From Planctomycetota bacterium (GTDB lineage: Bacteria; Planctomycetota; UBA1135; GCA-002748355): a DNA stretch of 64,000 nucleotides. A program made the position numbers and the translations under genes. The first letter of the stretch is position 1. Each line of letters begins with the position of its first letter. The stretch spans positions 1 to 64,000 of the forward strand of contig JALUUL010000014.1 in assembly GCA_027021385.1 (NCBI GenBank), in the 5' to 3' direction. Below are positions 43,225 to 52,595 of this stretch, piece by piece. The notes under the pieces were generated by a model. The model had not been told where the DNA came from. It ran no database searches and saw nothing but the letters and a program-made list of their open reading frames with translations.

Positions 43225-45843
43225 TCAACCACGGAACACGACGCGGACGGACTGCACGAGGAGTTTCCCCTGCACCGACTTGCTCCGATCGAAGCGGATC
43301 ATGAAGCGGAACCCGTTTCCGCCGTCGGTGTTCAGGGGGTCGACGGTGCCTTCGAACCATCTCGAGACCGTCTGCGGATCGGGTTTCAAGGTCTTGGGAT
43401 CCAGCTGGCCGCCCTGGAACATGATGGAAATGGGCTCGCCGGCCTGGGCGCGCTTGCCGATCTTCGGATTGTCGCTGTAGGTCACAGGGACCCCGTCGAC
43501 CTTCGCCTTGACTACGTAGTAGAGATACCGCGGCGGGAAAAGTCGCTTTGTGTAGTACCAGTTCGTCGCGAGGACCGAGATCGGTTCGTAGTCCACGGCC
43601 CGTAGGAGGCCGGCGTTTTGGGGAGTCGCCGCGGGCTTGACGTTCGCGAAGCCCCGGTAGTCGGGTTTCGGATCCGCCTCGACCCGGAGGAACCCGTCGC
43701 CGCCCTTCCCGGAGTAGGAATCGATGGCCATGACGTAATCCGTGCCGTCGAAGCGGCCGCCCTTCCCTCCGCTCAGATCGATCAGGCCCCTAAGGTCGGG
43801 GAAGCCCCCGGACAGAACCAGGACGGCCCCCCCGGACCCCGCCCCTCCGGGAGCCGGGTTGAAGAAGGTCGAGCTGTCCATCTTGTAGGACTGGCCGTCT
43901 CCTCCCCGGGCCAGGATCCGCCCGAGATTCGTCAGGACGACGTCGCCGCCGGCGAGGATCGAAAGCACCCCGCCGCCTCCGGCCCCGGCGCCTCCGGGAT
44001 TCCAGTAGAAACCGTTCGGAGACTGCGAACCCGCCGGGTTGGAACCGGCGCCTCCGCCTCCGGATCCGCCGATCGCGAAGAGGGTGCGGCTGGGTTTCGG
44101 GGAGGAGAAGATCTTGGATAGGGGGAGAGCCTTCCCCCCTGCAACCGGAGGGCCGAAGTCGCCGGCCTTGGGCACGTTCGCCGATCCTCCCGCCCCGTTC
44201 TTCTTCACGAGCCCCCCGCCACCCGTGGTCAAGAAACCCGCACCTCCGCCCCCCGCGCTCAAGGTCTGGGAGATGACCCCATAGGCGGAGAACAGAACCC
44301 GCTTGTTCATGTCCGCGATCCCCTTGTCCGTCTTCTTGGGCTGGGGGTTCGCCTTCGAACCCATTCCCCCCGTTGCCGAGGCCGAGGCCGCCAGCGGATG
44401 GCCCGCGGGCAGACGGACGCCTTCCCCGGCGAATCCGTCGACCGGCCCCGAGGTCTTTCCGGTCGCGAAGGCGACATTGCCTCCACGCCCTCCCCGGCCA
44501 CCGCCGGGTCCTCCCGGCAGCGGAGGCTGCCCCAGCTTCTCCTTGCCCGTCGTTTTCTTGTAGAGGACGGCGGCCGGGGCCGAGACGGTGATCAACCCGT
44601 CGATCCTCACCTTGCCCGTGACCTTGAGGACGACGGGGTGCGTCCCCTTGAAGCGGAGATGCTCGTTCTCCCTGAGAACGAAGGACGTGAACTCGAAGAC
44701 CCCGTCGGTCACGCCGATGGCCTTCCCGGTCAGGGTCTTGAAGGAGGGAATCGTCGTGTTGTCGGTATCCCACTCGTAGATCTTCCGGCCGTCGGCGTCC
44801 TTCTTGCCTGTATCGATTCCCCCATGGCGGACATCGAAATCACCGAGAATCCCCGTGCCGCCCAGCTTTCCGGGCGTGGCGGCGTTTTTCGCCCAGACCG
44901 CTCCATTGCGGAGGACGTCCCGGGTCACGACGGAGGAGAAATCCTCGAGGATCTCGTCGGCGGTCGTGGCAACGCTCTTGGTCTTGAATTCGAAGTTGAT
45001 CGGCGTCGCCCGCTTCCCGGAAAGGTCCCGGACTTCGTTCGAGACCTTGACGCGTACGCAGAAATCGCCGGGTAGCCTCCCGGCGGGCCGGAACAGGAGG
45101 ATCGTCCTCTGGGTCGCGCGGTCCACGCTGATCGTGATCGACCCCTGCAACGGAATCTCCCGATTCGCGCAGGCGCCGGTGTTGGAGATCTGGGCGAGCA
45201 CGAACTTGACCGCGTTCAGCTTGGGGTCCAGCCGGAGGTTGCTCGTATCGACGATCTCCGAGAACTCGAGCGCGATCAGGGTGTCGACGGGGACGTTCGT
45301 CAGGGCCGTGGGCATCAACAAGCGAGCCGTCGGGGGCCGATCGTCGAAGTCCACGATCCCTTTCGTCACGTTGAGGGTGCAGGTGAACGGGACCTCGAGG
45401 GGATCCCCGGAGATCGATTCGATCACCTTCGGTCCCTGCCCCCTGGCGAGGATCGTCAGGATGTAGGTCTTCTGCGATTCGAAACCGAAATAGGCCTTCC
45501 CTCCGACGTCCTGGACCTCGGGTACGAACATCACGACGTTCGACTGGACGAGGAAGGACCCGATCGGTTTCTCCCCCTGGGCCGTCCGGATCCGGATCGT
45601 GTCGTCGCTGACCGAGCTCGGATCGACCTCCTGGTTGAACGTGAAGATCAAAGGCTGATTCACTGCGATGTCGGTCAACCCGCAGCCCGTGGGACCGCAA
45701 CCAAGATTGCAGGCAGTGATGCAGAGCCCCGCGTTACCGCATCCGGCGGAGCTGACGCCGGTCGGGTTCGAGCCCCCTCCGCAGGAAAACAGGAGGGCGA
45801 ACAGGGCGAACGATACGGCGCGGACGTGGTCCTGGGTCTTCAT
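43225..45843 (-). CDS. Large Gly-rich lipoprotein B, tandem paralogue of A
   Basis: This 872-aa protein carries lipobox LLFS|C (Cys21) and the same architecture as its downstream neighbour: Cys-rich block (GCGNAGLCITACNLGCG), Ig-like segments (FTFNQEVDPSSV; LEFSEIVD), Gly-rich repeats (GGSGGGGAGSNPAGSQS) and the LFPPRYLYYVVKAKVDGVPVTYSDNP C-terminus. It diverges in the Gly-rich insertions and in many loop residues, so the duplication is not recent. The ATG at 45843 faces a 352-bp upstream region that must hold the promoter of both genes. Role: surface or outer-membrane structural protein, inferred. Confidence 0.82.
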   Translation of the reverse strand: MKTQDHVRAVSFALFALLFSCGGGSNPTGVSSAGCGNAGLCITACNLGCGPTGCGLTDIAVNQPLIFTFNQEVDPSSVSDDTIRIRTAQGEKPIGSFLVQSNVVMFVPEVQDVGGKAYFGFESQKTYILTILARGQGPKVIESISGDPLEVPFTCTLNVTKGIVDFDDRPPTARLLMPTALTNVPVDTLIALEFSEIVDTSNLRLDPKLNAVKFVLAQISNTGACANREIPLQGSITISVDRATQRTILLFRPAGRLPGDFCVRVKVSNEVRDLSGKRATPINFEFKTKSVATTADEILEDFSSVVTRDVLRNGAVWAKNAATPGKLGGTGILGDFDVRHGGIDTGKKDADGRKIYEWDTDNTTIPSFKTLTGKAIGVTDGVFEFTSFVLRENEHLRFKGTHPVVLKVTGKVRIDGLITVSAPAAVLYKKTTGKEKLGQPPLPGGPGGGRGGRGGNVAFATGKTSGPVDGFAGEGVRLPAGHPLAASASATGGMGSKANPQPKKTDKGIADMNKRVLFSAYGVISQTLSAGGGGAGFLTTGGGGLVKKNGAGGSANVPKAGDFGPPVAGGKALPLSKIFSSPKPSRTLFAIGGSGGGGAGSNPAGSQSPNGFYWNPGGAGAGGGGVLSILAGGDVVLTNLGRILARGGDGQSYKMDSSTFFNPAPGGAGSGGAVLVLSGGFPDLRGLIDLSGGKGGRFDGTDYVMAIDSYSGKGGDGFLRVEADPKPDYRGFANVKPAATPQNAGLLRAVDYEPISVLATNWYYTKRLFPPRYLYYVVKAKVDGVPVTYSDNPKIGKRAQAGEPISIMFQGGQLDPKTLKPDPQTVSRWFEGTVDPLNTDGGNGFRFMIRFDRSKSVQGKLLVQSVRVVFRG

Positions 45844-46195
45844 GCAGACCTCGTTGAAATCTGTGGACTGGGGGGGTCGGAGGGGAGACCGCCGGAAGGG
45901 GGGAGGGGCGCCCCGGACTCCTTACCGTTCGGAGAGGGCCCCCGCTTCCTGTAGCCTCAATTTCCATACCCTCGGGCTCCTGGCCCGGAAGTTGGCGACA
46001 GGGAAGTATATCGTAGTCCCACAGCTTCGACGATGTAGAAGACAAACCTTTACCTGAACAGGACTTGAAGTCCCACTCCCCCCTCGTTCCGCGCAGGGGG
46101 GACCCGAGCCTCCCTCCTGCCTGTTGAGCGAAAGGACACGGGCCCCGATCATCCCCGCCCAAGGACTGCCGGGCCTTCTCCCCCCTGGAGCACGC
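45844..46195. promoter_or_regulatory. Divergent 352-bp intergenic region with a palindrome
   Basis: It separates the lipoprotein pair from the plus-strand coiled-coil gene and is visibly less GC-rich in 45940-46080. It holds a palindrome GGACTTGAAGTCC (46061-46073) and a TATATC-containing stretch near 46009. No convincing paired -35/-10 was found. The palindrome is a candidate operator or regulator site for one or both genes. Confidence 0.4.
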
Positions 46196-47230
46196 ATGAC
46201 CGAAGCCTCGAAACCATCCCCGAAGAACCTCCCCGGGAGGGCTTCCGGATCCTTTCTCCCGTTCCTGACGGGTTTTCTGCTGATCTTCAGCCTCGGGCTC
46301 CTGCTGAGCCGGAAGATCCTCCCGCTCCTCGAGGAACAGGAACGCCGGTTGGAGGTCGTCGAGGAGCGACTCGGCCGGATCGAGGAAGTGCTCTCCCTCC
46401 TTCGATTCGCGAAGGACCCGGAGAAGGAATCCCTGCCCCAGGTTCTCGCCGCCCTCGACTTCTGGGCCCGGGAACTCGAAGATAAGGGGAGCAGCCTCGT
46501 CGAGCGGAAAGTCCTCGAGGAAAGGATCGAAGCCTGCCGCAAGGCGGTACGGGCCCTCGGGAAAGCCGCTGTCCCGGAACTCGTCCGGATCTTCGAGACC
46601 CCGGGACCGGAACGGAGGCTCGAGTATCGGAGGAACCTGCTGCGCCTGATCGATGAGATCTCCCCTCGGGAGGGGGAAGAACTCGCGGCCCGCACCCTGA
46701 AGAACCCCGCAGCCCCCTCGAGTCTCCGCGTTCTCGCCGCAAGGCTCCTCAAACGGCGGGACGGGACGAGGGCGGGGTTGCTGCTGGCGAAGATCCTGGT
46801 CTCCGAATCCCGGAAAGGGGTCCGGCACCCGATGCCCGGGAGTCCCCCCCTCGAGAGGGCGGCCGCAAGCCGGGGGTTCCCGAACTTCTTCGACCTGATC
46901 TCGATCTTCATGGAGACCGACTACCCCCACAAGGGAGAAACCCTGCTGCTCCTCCTGGATCAGCCCGAACACGGGATCGCGACCTTGAACGAATGCTTGA
47001 AGGGCCTGATCTCCCTGAAGGAGAAGAAGGCTCTGCCCAGGCTGAAGGCGATCTTCCAAGGGAGGAGACCGGAGTTCCGCAACCCCTTGTTCCGGATGAA
47101 CGTCGCACGCGCGATCGCCGAGATCGCGGGAAAGGGGGCCTGCGCCTGGCTGGAGGCCCAGATCGTGCGGGAAGGGGATCCCACGGTCCTGACCCGCCTC
47201 CAGCAGCTCTTCTCCAGGACCTGCGGCTGA
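46196..47230 (+). CDS. Single-pass membrane protein with coiled coil and HEAT-like repeats
   Basis: The 344-aa product starts at ATG 46196 with GGAG 5 nt upstream. One membrane helix (FLPFLTGFLLIFSLGLLL) is followed by a coiled coil (LLEEQERRLEVVEERLGRIEEVLSLL) and then helical repeat units (SSLRVLAARLLKRRDGTRAGLLLAKIL; ATLNECLKGLISLKEKKALPRLKAIFQ). The repeat part probably lies in the periplasm and acts as a scaffold. Its stop shares bases with the TatD start (TGATG), so the two genes are co-translated. No enzyme motif was found. Confidence 0.68.
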   Translation: MTEASKPSPKNLPGRASGSFLPFLTGFLLIFSLGLLLSRKILPLLEEQERRLEVVEERLGRIEEVLSLLRFAKDPEKESLPQVLAALDFWARELEDKGSSLVERKVLEERIEACRKAVRALGKAAVPELVRIFETPGPERRLEYRRNLLRLIDEISPREGEELAARTLKNPAAPSSLRVLAARLLKRRDGTRAGLLLAKILVSESRKGVRHPMPGSPPLERAAASRGFPNFFDLISIFMETDYPHKGETLLLLLDQPEHGIATLNECLKGLISLKEKKALPRLKAIFQGRRPEFRNPLFRMNVARAIAEIAGKGACAWLEAQIVREGDPTVLTRLQQLFSRTCG

Positions 47231-48060
47231 TGGGCGGCCCCCCCGCGGCGGTCCCCTCGCTCCCGGGCGCCGGGGACAGCCATTGCCATCTCGGATGGCC
47301 CGATCTCGCCAGGGATCTCGAGGGGGTCCTGCGGAGGGCCCGGGAGGCGGGGCTCGTCTTTCTCGTCGATGTCGGGATCGACCTTGAGAGCAGCCGCCGG
47401 GCCCTGGAGCGGGCCAGGGTCTTCGAGGGCCTCCATCCGACCGCCGGCCTCCATCCGAACGACTGCCTCCACTGGGAAGCGGAGTTCCCCGGTCTCGAGG
47501 CCCTGTGCGAGGAGGAGGAGTTCTGCGCGGTCGGGGAGACCGGACTCGACCTCTACCGCGAACGCATCCCCCTCGAGGTCCAGCGCACCTCCCTCGAGGC
47601 CCATCTCCGCCTGGCCGCGGACCGCGGCCGGCCGGTCATCCTCCATTGCAGGGACGCCTTCCGGCCGCTCTTCGAGACCCTGGAGGGTTTCGCCCCGATC
47701 CGGGGCGTGCTCCACTGCTTCACCGGCGGGCCGGAGGAAGCCGAGGCCTGCCTGGAACTCGGCCTCCACGTCTCCTTCGCCGGCCCCCTCGGCTATCCCC
47801 GGAACGAGGCCCTCAGGGAAGCCGCGGCCCTCGTTCCCGAAGATCGTCTCCTCGCCGAGACCGACGCCCCCTTCCTCCCTCCGCAGCCCTGGAGAGGCCG
47901 CCGCAACGAACCGGCCTACGTCACCGAGACGATCCGGGTGCTGGCCGGAGTCCGGAAACGCCCGCCCGAGCCCCTGGCCGCCCTCCTCAGGGCGAATGCG
48001 GCGCGCCTGTTCGGCTTCCCGGAACCATCTCCCGGGGAGGCTTTCGGCCGGAAACGCTGA
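47230..48060 (+). CDS. TatD-family metal-dependent hydrolase
   Basis: The 276-aa TIM-barrel has the family motifs: GDSHCHLGWPD (HxH pair), GLHPND, AVGETGLDLYRE, VILHCRDAF, VLHCFTGGPEEAEACLELG and LLAETDAPFLPP. TatD proteins are DNases or phosphoesterases that use divalent metals and act in nucleic-acid repair and turnover. The ATG at 47230 overlaps the previous stop codon. The 79 codons before it in the track belong to another frame of the upstream gene. Confidence 0.9.
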   Translation: MGGPPAAVPSLPGAGDSHCHLGWPDLARDLEGVLRRAREAGLVFLVDVGIDLESSRRALERARVFEGLHPTAGLHPNDCLHWEAEFPGLEALCEEEEFCAVGETGLDLYRERIPLEVQRTSLEAHLRLAADRGRPVILHCRDAFRPLFETLEGFAPIRGVLHCFTGGPEEAEACLELGLHVSFAGPLGYPRNEALREAAALVPEDRLLAETDAPFLPPQPWRGRRNEPAYVTETIRVLAGVRKRPPEPLAALLRANAARLFGFPEPSPGEAFGRKR

Positions 48061-48112
48061 ACGGCCTTCCCGCAGGAAGGACCGGGTCCCGGAAGGCTCC
48101 CGCTCCGGGGGA

Positions 48113-50149
48113 TCAGCGAGGCGCTCTCGGCGAGGGCCGGGCGCGCCCGGGAGAGAAGGGGCCGGGGTCGATCCCCAGGCGGCGGGCCGTCTCGGCGAGA
48201 CGGCGCCACGAGGCCCCCTCCCCCATCAAGGCGTGGAGGCGGAGGGCGCGGCGGATCCAGCCCGGATCCGGGGGGCCCGCCCCGCGGAGTTCTCTCAGGA
48301 GGCTCCGCGCCTCCTCGAGACGTCCGGCATCCATCAGGAGGTCCGCCCGGAGGAGGCGAAGCCCGCGGTCGGGCTCGATCCGTTCGCGGGAAGCTCCGCA
48401 AAGGGTCAGAGCCTCCTCGTGGAGGCCCGCCGTCTTGAGGACTACGAGAGCCGTCCGGTAGACGAGGCGCTTGGCCGGAACCATCGCCAGACAGGAAAGA
48501 GCCCAGGCGCTCCCCCTGCGGGCCCAGGAAGGATCCCCGGTGACGAGGTAGAGCCCCCTGCAGGCCCGGGCCATCAAGAGACGGGCGAAGGGGTCCTTCC
48601 ACCGTTCCTCGACCTGCCGGCGGACGAGGGCGAAGGTCCTTCGCGCCTCGTGTTCGTCGCGTCTCTTCTCGAGGTGGCGGAGGCGGGCCTCCAACAGGTT
48701 CCTTCGGAGGGGCTGGTAGCGGTCGTAGATCGCCCGCCCCCGCTCGCAGAACCGGATCGCCTTCCCGGTCTCCCCCTCGAGGATCGCGACCTCTCCGAGT
48801 CCGCTCCAGCCCCGGAAGGAACGCGGATTCCCCGCGACGGCGGAGGACCAGAGGGCCTTCGACGACCGCCAGTCCCGCTCGCGGACCGCGGCGCGGACCG
48901 CGAGGACGGCCAGGACGACCGCGAGGCCCGCGGCCAGGGTTCTTCGAAGGGCGGGCGGGCCTCCGACCAGGACCTTTCCGGACAGGGCGGCGAGCGGGAG
49001 TCCGAACAGGAGGAGGCAGAGGTAGAGACGATGTTCGGCGAAGGGAACGTTGAGGGGAACGAGGATCCAGGGGGCCGCGACCAGCAGGGACCCGAGGGTC
49101 GCGAAGGCGAAGAGCGGACTCCGGCGGCGGCGGAGGAATGCGAGGAAAACGAGGCCGAGAATCGCTCCGGCCCCGCAGAGGACAGGAGCGGAGATCGGGG
49201 AGAAGGCGTAGAAGGTCGGATGGTCGACGTTCAGGTCCCGGGGCCAGACCCAGAGCCAGAGGGCCCGGGGCAGGGCCATCGCCATCTCGGAGAACTGGGC
49301 CCCGAGTCCGCGGCTCCCACCCGAATGTGGGTCCCACCCTCGTCGGAGGAGGTGGAAGGGGACGGTCGTCAAGCCGAATAGAGCCTTGCGGAGGTGGAGG
49401 TAGAAGACCGTCAGAACGAGGGCCGGGGCCACGGGGATCAAGAACCTTCCCCCAAGGCCGGAGAGGAGGGAGCTCCATGCCGTCATCGACCGCGGGAGGC
49501 GGAAGACCGGTTGTCCGGCCCGGGGCTTCCCCCCATCCCGGGCGGGGACGAGATGCTCGGCGAGCCAGAGAAGGGGGACGACGAGCACGCCGGTCTCCCG
49601 GGAAAGGCAGGCTCCGAGGGTCCCGAGCCCGACCCAGAAGGCCCTGCGATAGGGCCGTCCCGCATGTCGATACCAGGCGTCCAGCGCCGTCAGGAAGCCC
49701 GCGGAGGCCAGGAGGATCGATCTCGAGGAGACGAGGCAGAGGCTCTCGCTCGTCAGGGGGTGAAGGGCGAAGAGGAGCGTCCCGAGGACCGCGGCGGTCT
49801 CCGCCGCCCGGCGGTCGAGCCCCGCTCTCCGGAAGAAGAGGGGCAGGAATCGGAGCGCCAGGAAGCAGACGAGGAGGTGCTGGAGGAGGTTCCCGAGCCG
49901 GAAGGCCCAGGCCGCCCCTCCGCCGAGGGCGTGGTCCAGGGCAAGCGTCGTCAGGACCAGCGGCCGGTACATCCTTCCGGTGTTCGCCGAGAAGAGCCCC
50001 GGATCCGTGAAGAAGCCGCCGAGGTTGGCGAGGTCCCGGATCGCGGGGTTCTCCGCGACCGCGTGCGCATCGTCGTAGAGCAGAGGCCCCGTGAGGGCTC
50101 CCGCATGGACGAGGGCCACGAGCCCGAGAAGAAGGAATACCCGCCGCAT
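48113..50149 (-). CDS. Membrane protein with TMTC/O-mannosyltransferase-like N-half and TPR C-half
   Basis: I start at ATG 50149 with AAGGA 7 nt upstream; the 1000-aa track entry runs into antisense sequence. The 678-aa product begins with a membrane helix and the loop YDDAHAVAENPAIRDLANL, which resembles the catalytic acidic loop of the protein O-mannosyltransferase/TMTC group of GT-C enzymes. RMYRPLVLTTLALDHALGG and about ten membrane helices follow, then a soluble helical TPR-like domain (about 430-678). Probable transfer of a lipid-linked sugar to secreted proteins is inferred. It is in a cluster of four glycosyltransferase-type genes. Confidence 0.8.
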   Translation of the reverse strand: MRRVFLLLGLVALVHAGALTGPLLYDDAHAVAENPAIRDLANLGGFFTDPGLFSANTGRMYRPLVLTTLALDHALGGGAAWAFRLGNLLQHLLVCFLALRFLPLFFRRAGLDRRAAETAAVLGTLLFALHPLTSESLCLVSSRSILLASAGFLTALDAWYRHAGRPYRRAFWVGLGTLGACLSRETGVLVVPLLWLAEHLVPARDGGKPRAGQPVFRLPRSMTAWSSLLSGLGGRFLIPVAPALVLTVFYLHLRKALFGLTTVPFHLLRRGWDPHSGGSRGLGAQFSEMAMALPRALWLWVWPRDLNVDHPTFYAFSPISAPVLCGAGAILGLVFLAFLRRRRSPLFAFATLGSLLVAAPWILVPLNVPFAEHRLYLCLLLFGLPLAALSGKVLVGGPPALRRTLAAGLAVVLAVLAVRAAVRERDWRSSKALWSSAVAGNPRSFRGWSGLGEVAILEGETGKAIRFCERGRAIYDRYQPLRRNLLEARLRHLEKRRDEHEARRTFALVRRQVEERWKDPFARLLMARACRGLYLVTGDPSWARRGSAWALSCLAMVPAKRLVYRTALVVLKTAGLHEEALTLCGASRERIEPDRGLRLLRADLLMDAGRLEEARSLLRELRGAGPPDPGWIRRALRLHALMGEGASWRRLAETARRLGIDPGPFSPGRARPSPRAPR

Positions 50150-50211
50150 ATCCTCATCCTTCGGCCCCGACCCCTTTCGGTCTTCAGCCATGGCCCCGAT
50201 GGGACCGATGA

Positions 50212-51537
50212 ATGGGCATGGATCCCCGAGGGCTCTGCCTCGTAGCACAGCAATTGCGGAGCGTGCGTTCCGGAGTCGGCACCTACGCCCGCCTTCTCTG
50301 CGAAGGGCTGGCGAGGCTTGGAATCCCCGTGGTCTTCGCGACCTACGAGGAGGAGTGCGACCCCGAAGCCTTTCCGGGGTTCCGTTGGATGCCCTTGGGA
50401 CGCCGCCCCCGCCTCGATCCGACCCCCGGAGGGTTCTGGACCCTCGGTAGGAGGTTCCGGGAAACATGGCTCCGCTCGCCTCCGCCGGTCGAGGTCTGTC
50501 ACTTTCTCGACGCGAGGGAGGGCCACGCCTTCCTTCGGGACGGGATCTCCCCCCTCCCCCCAAGGGTGGTCGGCACCGTGCACGACGACTACGCGGCCAG
50601 GGCCCCCCGGAGCCCGACGGCCTTCTTCGGCCGTTGCGCCGATCCGATCCGCCGCTTCGCCTACTACGGATGGCTGCGCCGTCTCGAGGCCGCCAGCCTT
50701 CCGCGCTTCGACCTCCTCCTCGCCAATTCCGAGGCCACGGGGGCGAGCCTGGAGGAAGTCTACGGCGTTCCGAGGGATCGCTGGCGACTGACGCACTTGA
50801 CGATTGGCCGGCCCGTCTCCACGGAGGCGAGAGTCCTGGAAGGTCGGCCCGCCCTGATCTTCCTCGGGGGCAACTGGTACCGGAAGGGGTTGGATCGGGT
50901 CCTCCGAAGCCTCGCGCTCTGCCGGGAAGCCCTTCCCCACCCGGTGCTCCATGTCTGCGGAGAGGATCGGAAGGCGGCCGGGAGAATCGCCTCGCTGTCC
51001 GCCTCCCTGGGCCTCGAACGCTCGGTCCGCTTCCATGGAAGGGTCGAGCCCTCCGAGATCGAACGGATGCTGCGTGGGGCCGACCTGATGGTCCAACCTT
51101 CCCGCAGGGAGGCACTCGGACTCGCCTACCTCGAGGCCTTCCAGGCAGGGCTCCCGGTCATCGCCGCCGAGGGTGGCGGGGTCACCGAGATCGTCCAGCA
51201 CGGGACGAGCGGGTGGATCGCCGGAGACGGAAGTCCCGTGTCCTTGGCCCGGGCCCTGACGACCCTGTCCAGGGACCACGCCCTTAGGCAGCGTCTCCGG
51301 GACGGCGGGAAGCGCATCCTCGCGTCCCGGACTCCCGAACGGATGCTTCTCGAGACCCTCGAGGCCTACGGGTTGAGCGCCGGGGCCTCGTTCGTCCGCG
51401 GCCGCTCCCCAAAGGACGAGGTCGAGGACTCCGCGCCTGCAAACGAGGCCGCCGCCCCCCAGGACTCCCCGCTCACGAGTTCGAGGGCAAGGCGGAGCCT
51501 CGCCCCCAAGGCGGAGGGAGCGAACCTACGTTCGTAG
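50212..51537 (+). CDS. GT4 family glycosyltransferase
   Basis: This 441-aa GT-B enzyme has a family-4 core: LRSVRSGVGTYARLLCEGL near the start, VVGTVHDDY, ALIFLGGNWYRKGLDRVLRSL, and the EX7E region SRREALGLAYLEAFQAGLPVIAAEGGGVTEIV. It would transfer a sugar from a nucleotide donor to a growing glycan. The enzyme core ends around LLETLEAYG; the last 55 or so residues are Arg/Ser-rich and overlap the convergent gene by 172 bp, so the real stop might be earlier if the sequence holds an error. The start is ATG 50212, or ATG 50218. Confidence 0.85.
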   Translation: MGMDPRGLCLVAQQLRSVRSGVGTYARLLCEGLARLGIPVVFATYEEECDPEAFPGFRWMPLGRRPRLDPTPGGFWTLGRRFRETWLRSPPPVEVCHFLDAREGHAFLRDGISPLPPRVVGTVHDDYAARAPRSPTAFFGRCADPIRRFAYYGWLRRLEAASLPRFDLLLANSEATGASLEEVYGVPRDRWRLTHLTIGRPVSTEARVLEGRPALIFLGGNWYRKGLDRVLRSLALCREALPHPVLHVCGEDRKAAGRIASLSASLGLERSVRFHGRVEPSEIERMLRGADLMVQPSRREALGLAYLEAFQAGLPVIAAEGGGVTEIVQHGTSGWIAGDGSPVSLARALTTLSRDHALRQRLRDGGKRILASRTPERMLLETLEAYGLSAGASFVRGRSPKDEVEDSAPANEAAAPQDSPLTSSRARRSLAPKAEGANLRS

Positions 51538-52592
51538 CTGCGCCGGGCCTCGAGACCGACCCGCCTGCAGAGATCCCATTCCCCCCTCAACCCATCCAGG
51601 GCCCTCGCCAGGGCTTCCACGTCTCCGACCGGAACGGTCATCACGTCACGACCCGGATCGCAAAGAGTCTTCACGGCCGAGGTGTCCCCGGTCACGACGG
51701 CCCTCCCCGCCGCGAACCCGTGCATGAGCTTGAACGGCAGAACCCTCTGGGCCTTCTCGCTCGTGCCGAAGATCCCAGCGACCAGATGGGTCTCCCGCAG
51801 GAGCCGCCGCAGGTCCTCCGCGCTCTGCCACTCCGTGCAGAGATGCACCTTCTCTTTCCCGAGCGCTTCCGCGCGCCGGCGTTGTTCGGGCATCCCCCCG
51901 ACGAAGGTCAGCCGGACCCCGTCGACTCGGGCGACGGCGTCCAGGAGGACCTCCACGCCGTGCAGGGGGACCCCCGTTCCGATGTAGAGGACCTCGAGCC
52001 GTTCCTGCCCCTCGGGAAAGGGGAATGCCTCCTCCGGGGCATCCGGGTCCCCGATCGGGACGAAGGAGAACTTCTCCTCGGCCTGCCCGGTGGTCTCCGC
52101 CAGGAATCGGGCCTGTTCCGGTGTATCAAGAAGAACGTGGTCGACATGGTCGATCGCGCGCTGTTCGAAGACCTGGAGTATCCGGTCGACGAGGCCCCCC
52201 TTGCGGAACATCCGGCGGTCCCCGATGACCGTGTCCGGAAGGGACAGGAAGAGATCCAGGAGGATCGGCCCCCCGAAGCAGCGGGCTGCGATCGGCGCGA
52301 CGAAGTAACCGGGATAGGGAACGAGGAGGGCGTCGAAGCTCTTCCGCTCGAGGAGATCTCGAAGCTCGGTCTCGAGCCGCCGGGCGCCCAGGAGGAAACG
52401 GAGGGCGGCTCCCGGCCAGCGCAGGGGATTGGCCGCGGTTTCCAACCGTCTCCCCCGGACCGGGAGAAGGTCGCGATGGAGGCATTCCGTCTCCACCCCC
52501 AGGGCCTCGAAGGCCTGCAGGAGGGAACGGGTCCTGGGGTACCCGGGTCCCAGGTCGAAACATCCGAAGAGGAGGACCCGCTTCGGCACCAT
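51366..52592 (-). CDS. GT4-like (GT-B fold) glycosyltransferase
   Basis: The 408-aa product starts with VLLFGCFDLGPGYPRTRSLLQAFEALGVE and carries LEVLYIGTGVPLHGVEVLLDAV, HLCTEWQSAEDLRRLL and PFKLMHGFAAGRAVVTGD, the donor-binding elements of GT-B enzymes, although the usual E(x7)E spacing is altered. Donor and acceptor are unknown. It starts 3 nt after the stop of the DPM1-like gene, so the two are co-transcribed and likely work on the same glycan. Its last 57 residues overlap the convergent GT4 gene. Confidence 0.8.
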   Translation of the reverse strand: MVPKRVLLFGCFDLGPGYPRTRSLLQAFEALGVETECLHRDLLPVRGRRLETAANPLRWPGAALRFLLGARRLETELRDLLERKSFDALLVPYPGYFVAPIAARCFGGPILLDLFLSLPDTVIGDRRMFRKGGLVDRILQVFEQRAIDHVDHVLLDTPEQARFLAETTGQAEEKFSFVPIGDPDAPEEAFPFPEGQERLEVLYIGTGVPLHGVEVLLDAVARVDGVRLTFVGGMPEQRRRAEALGKEKVHLCTEWQSAEDLRRLLRETHLVAGIFGTSEKAQRVLPFKLMHGFAAGRAVVTGDTSAVKTLCDPGRDVMTVPVGDVEALARALDGLRGEWDLCRRVGLEARRSYERRFAPSALGARLRLALELVSGESWGAAASFAGAESSTSSFGERPRTNEAPALNP

Positions 52593-52595
52593 TTC

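Noticed and set aside
40199-43480. 1093-aa plus-strand ORF
   Set aside because: It is antisense to the Gly-rich lipoprotein gene; composition is biased.
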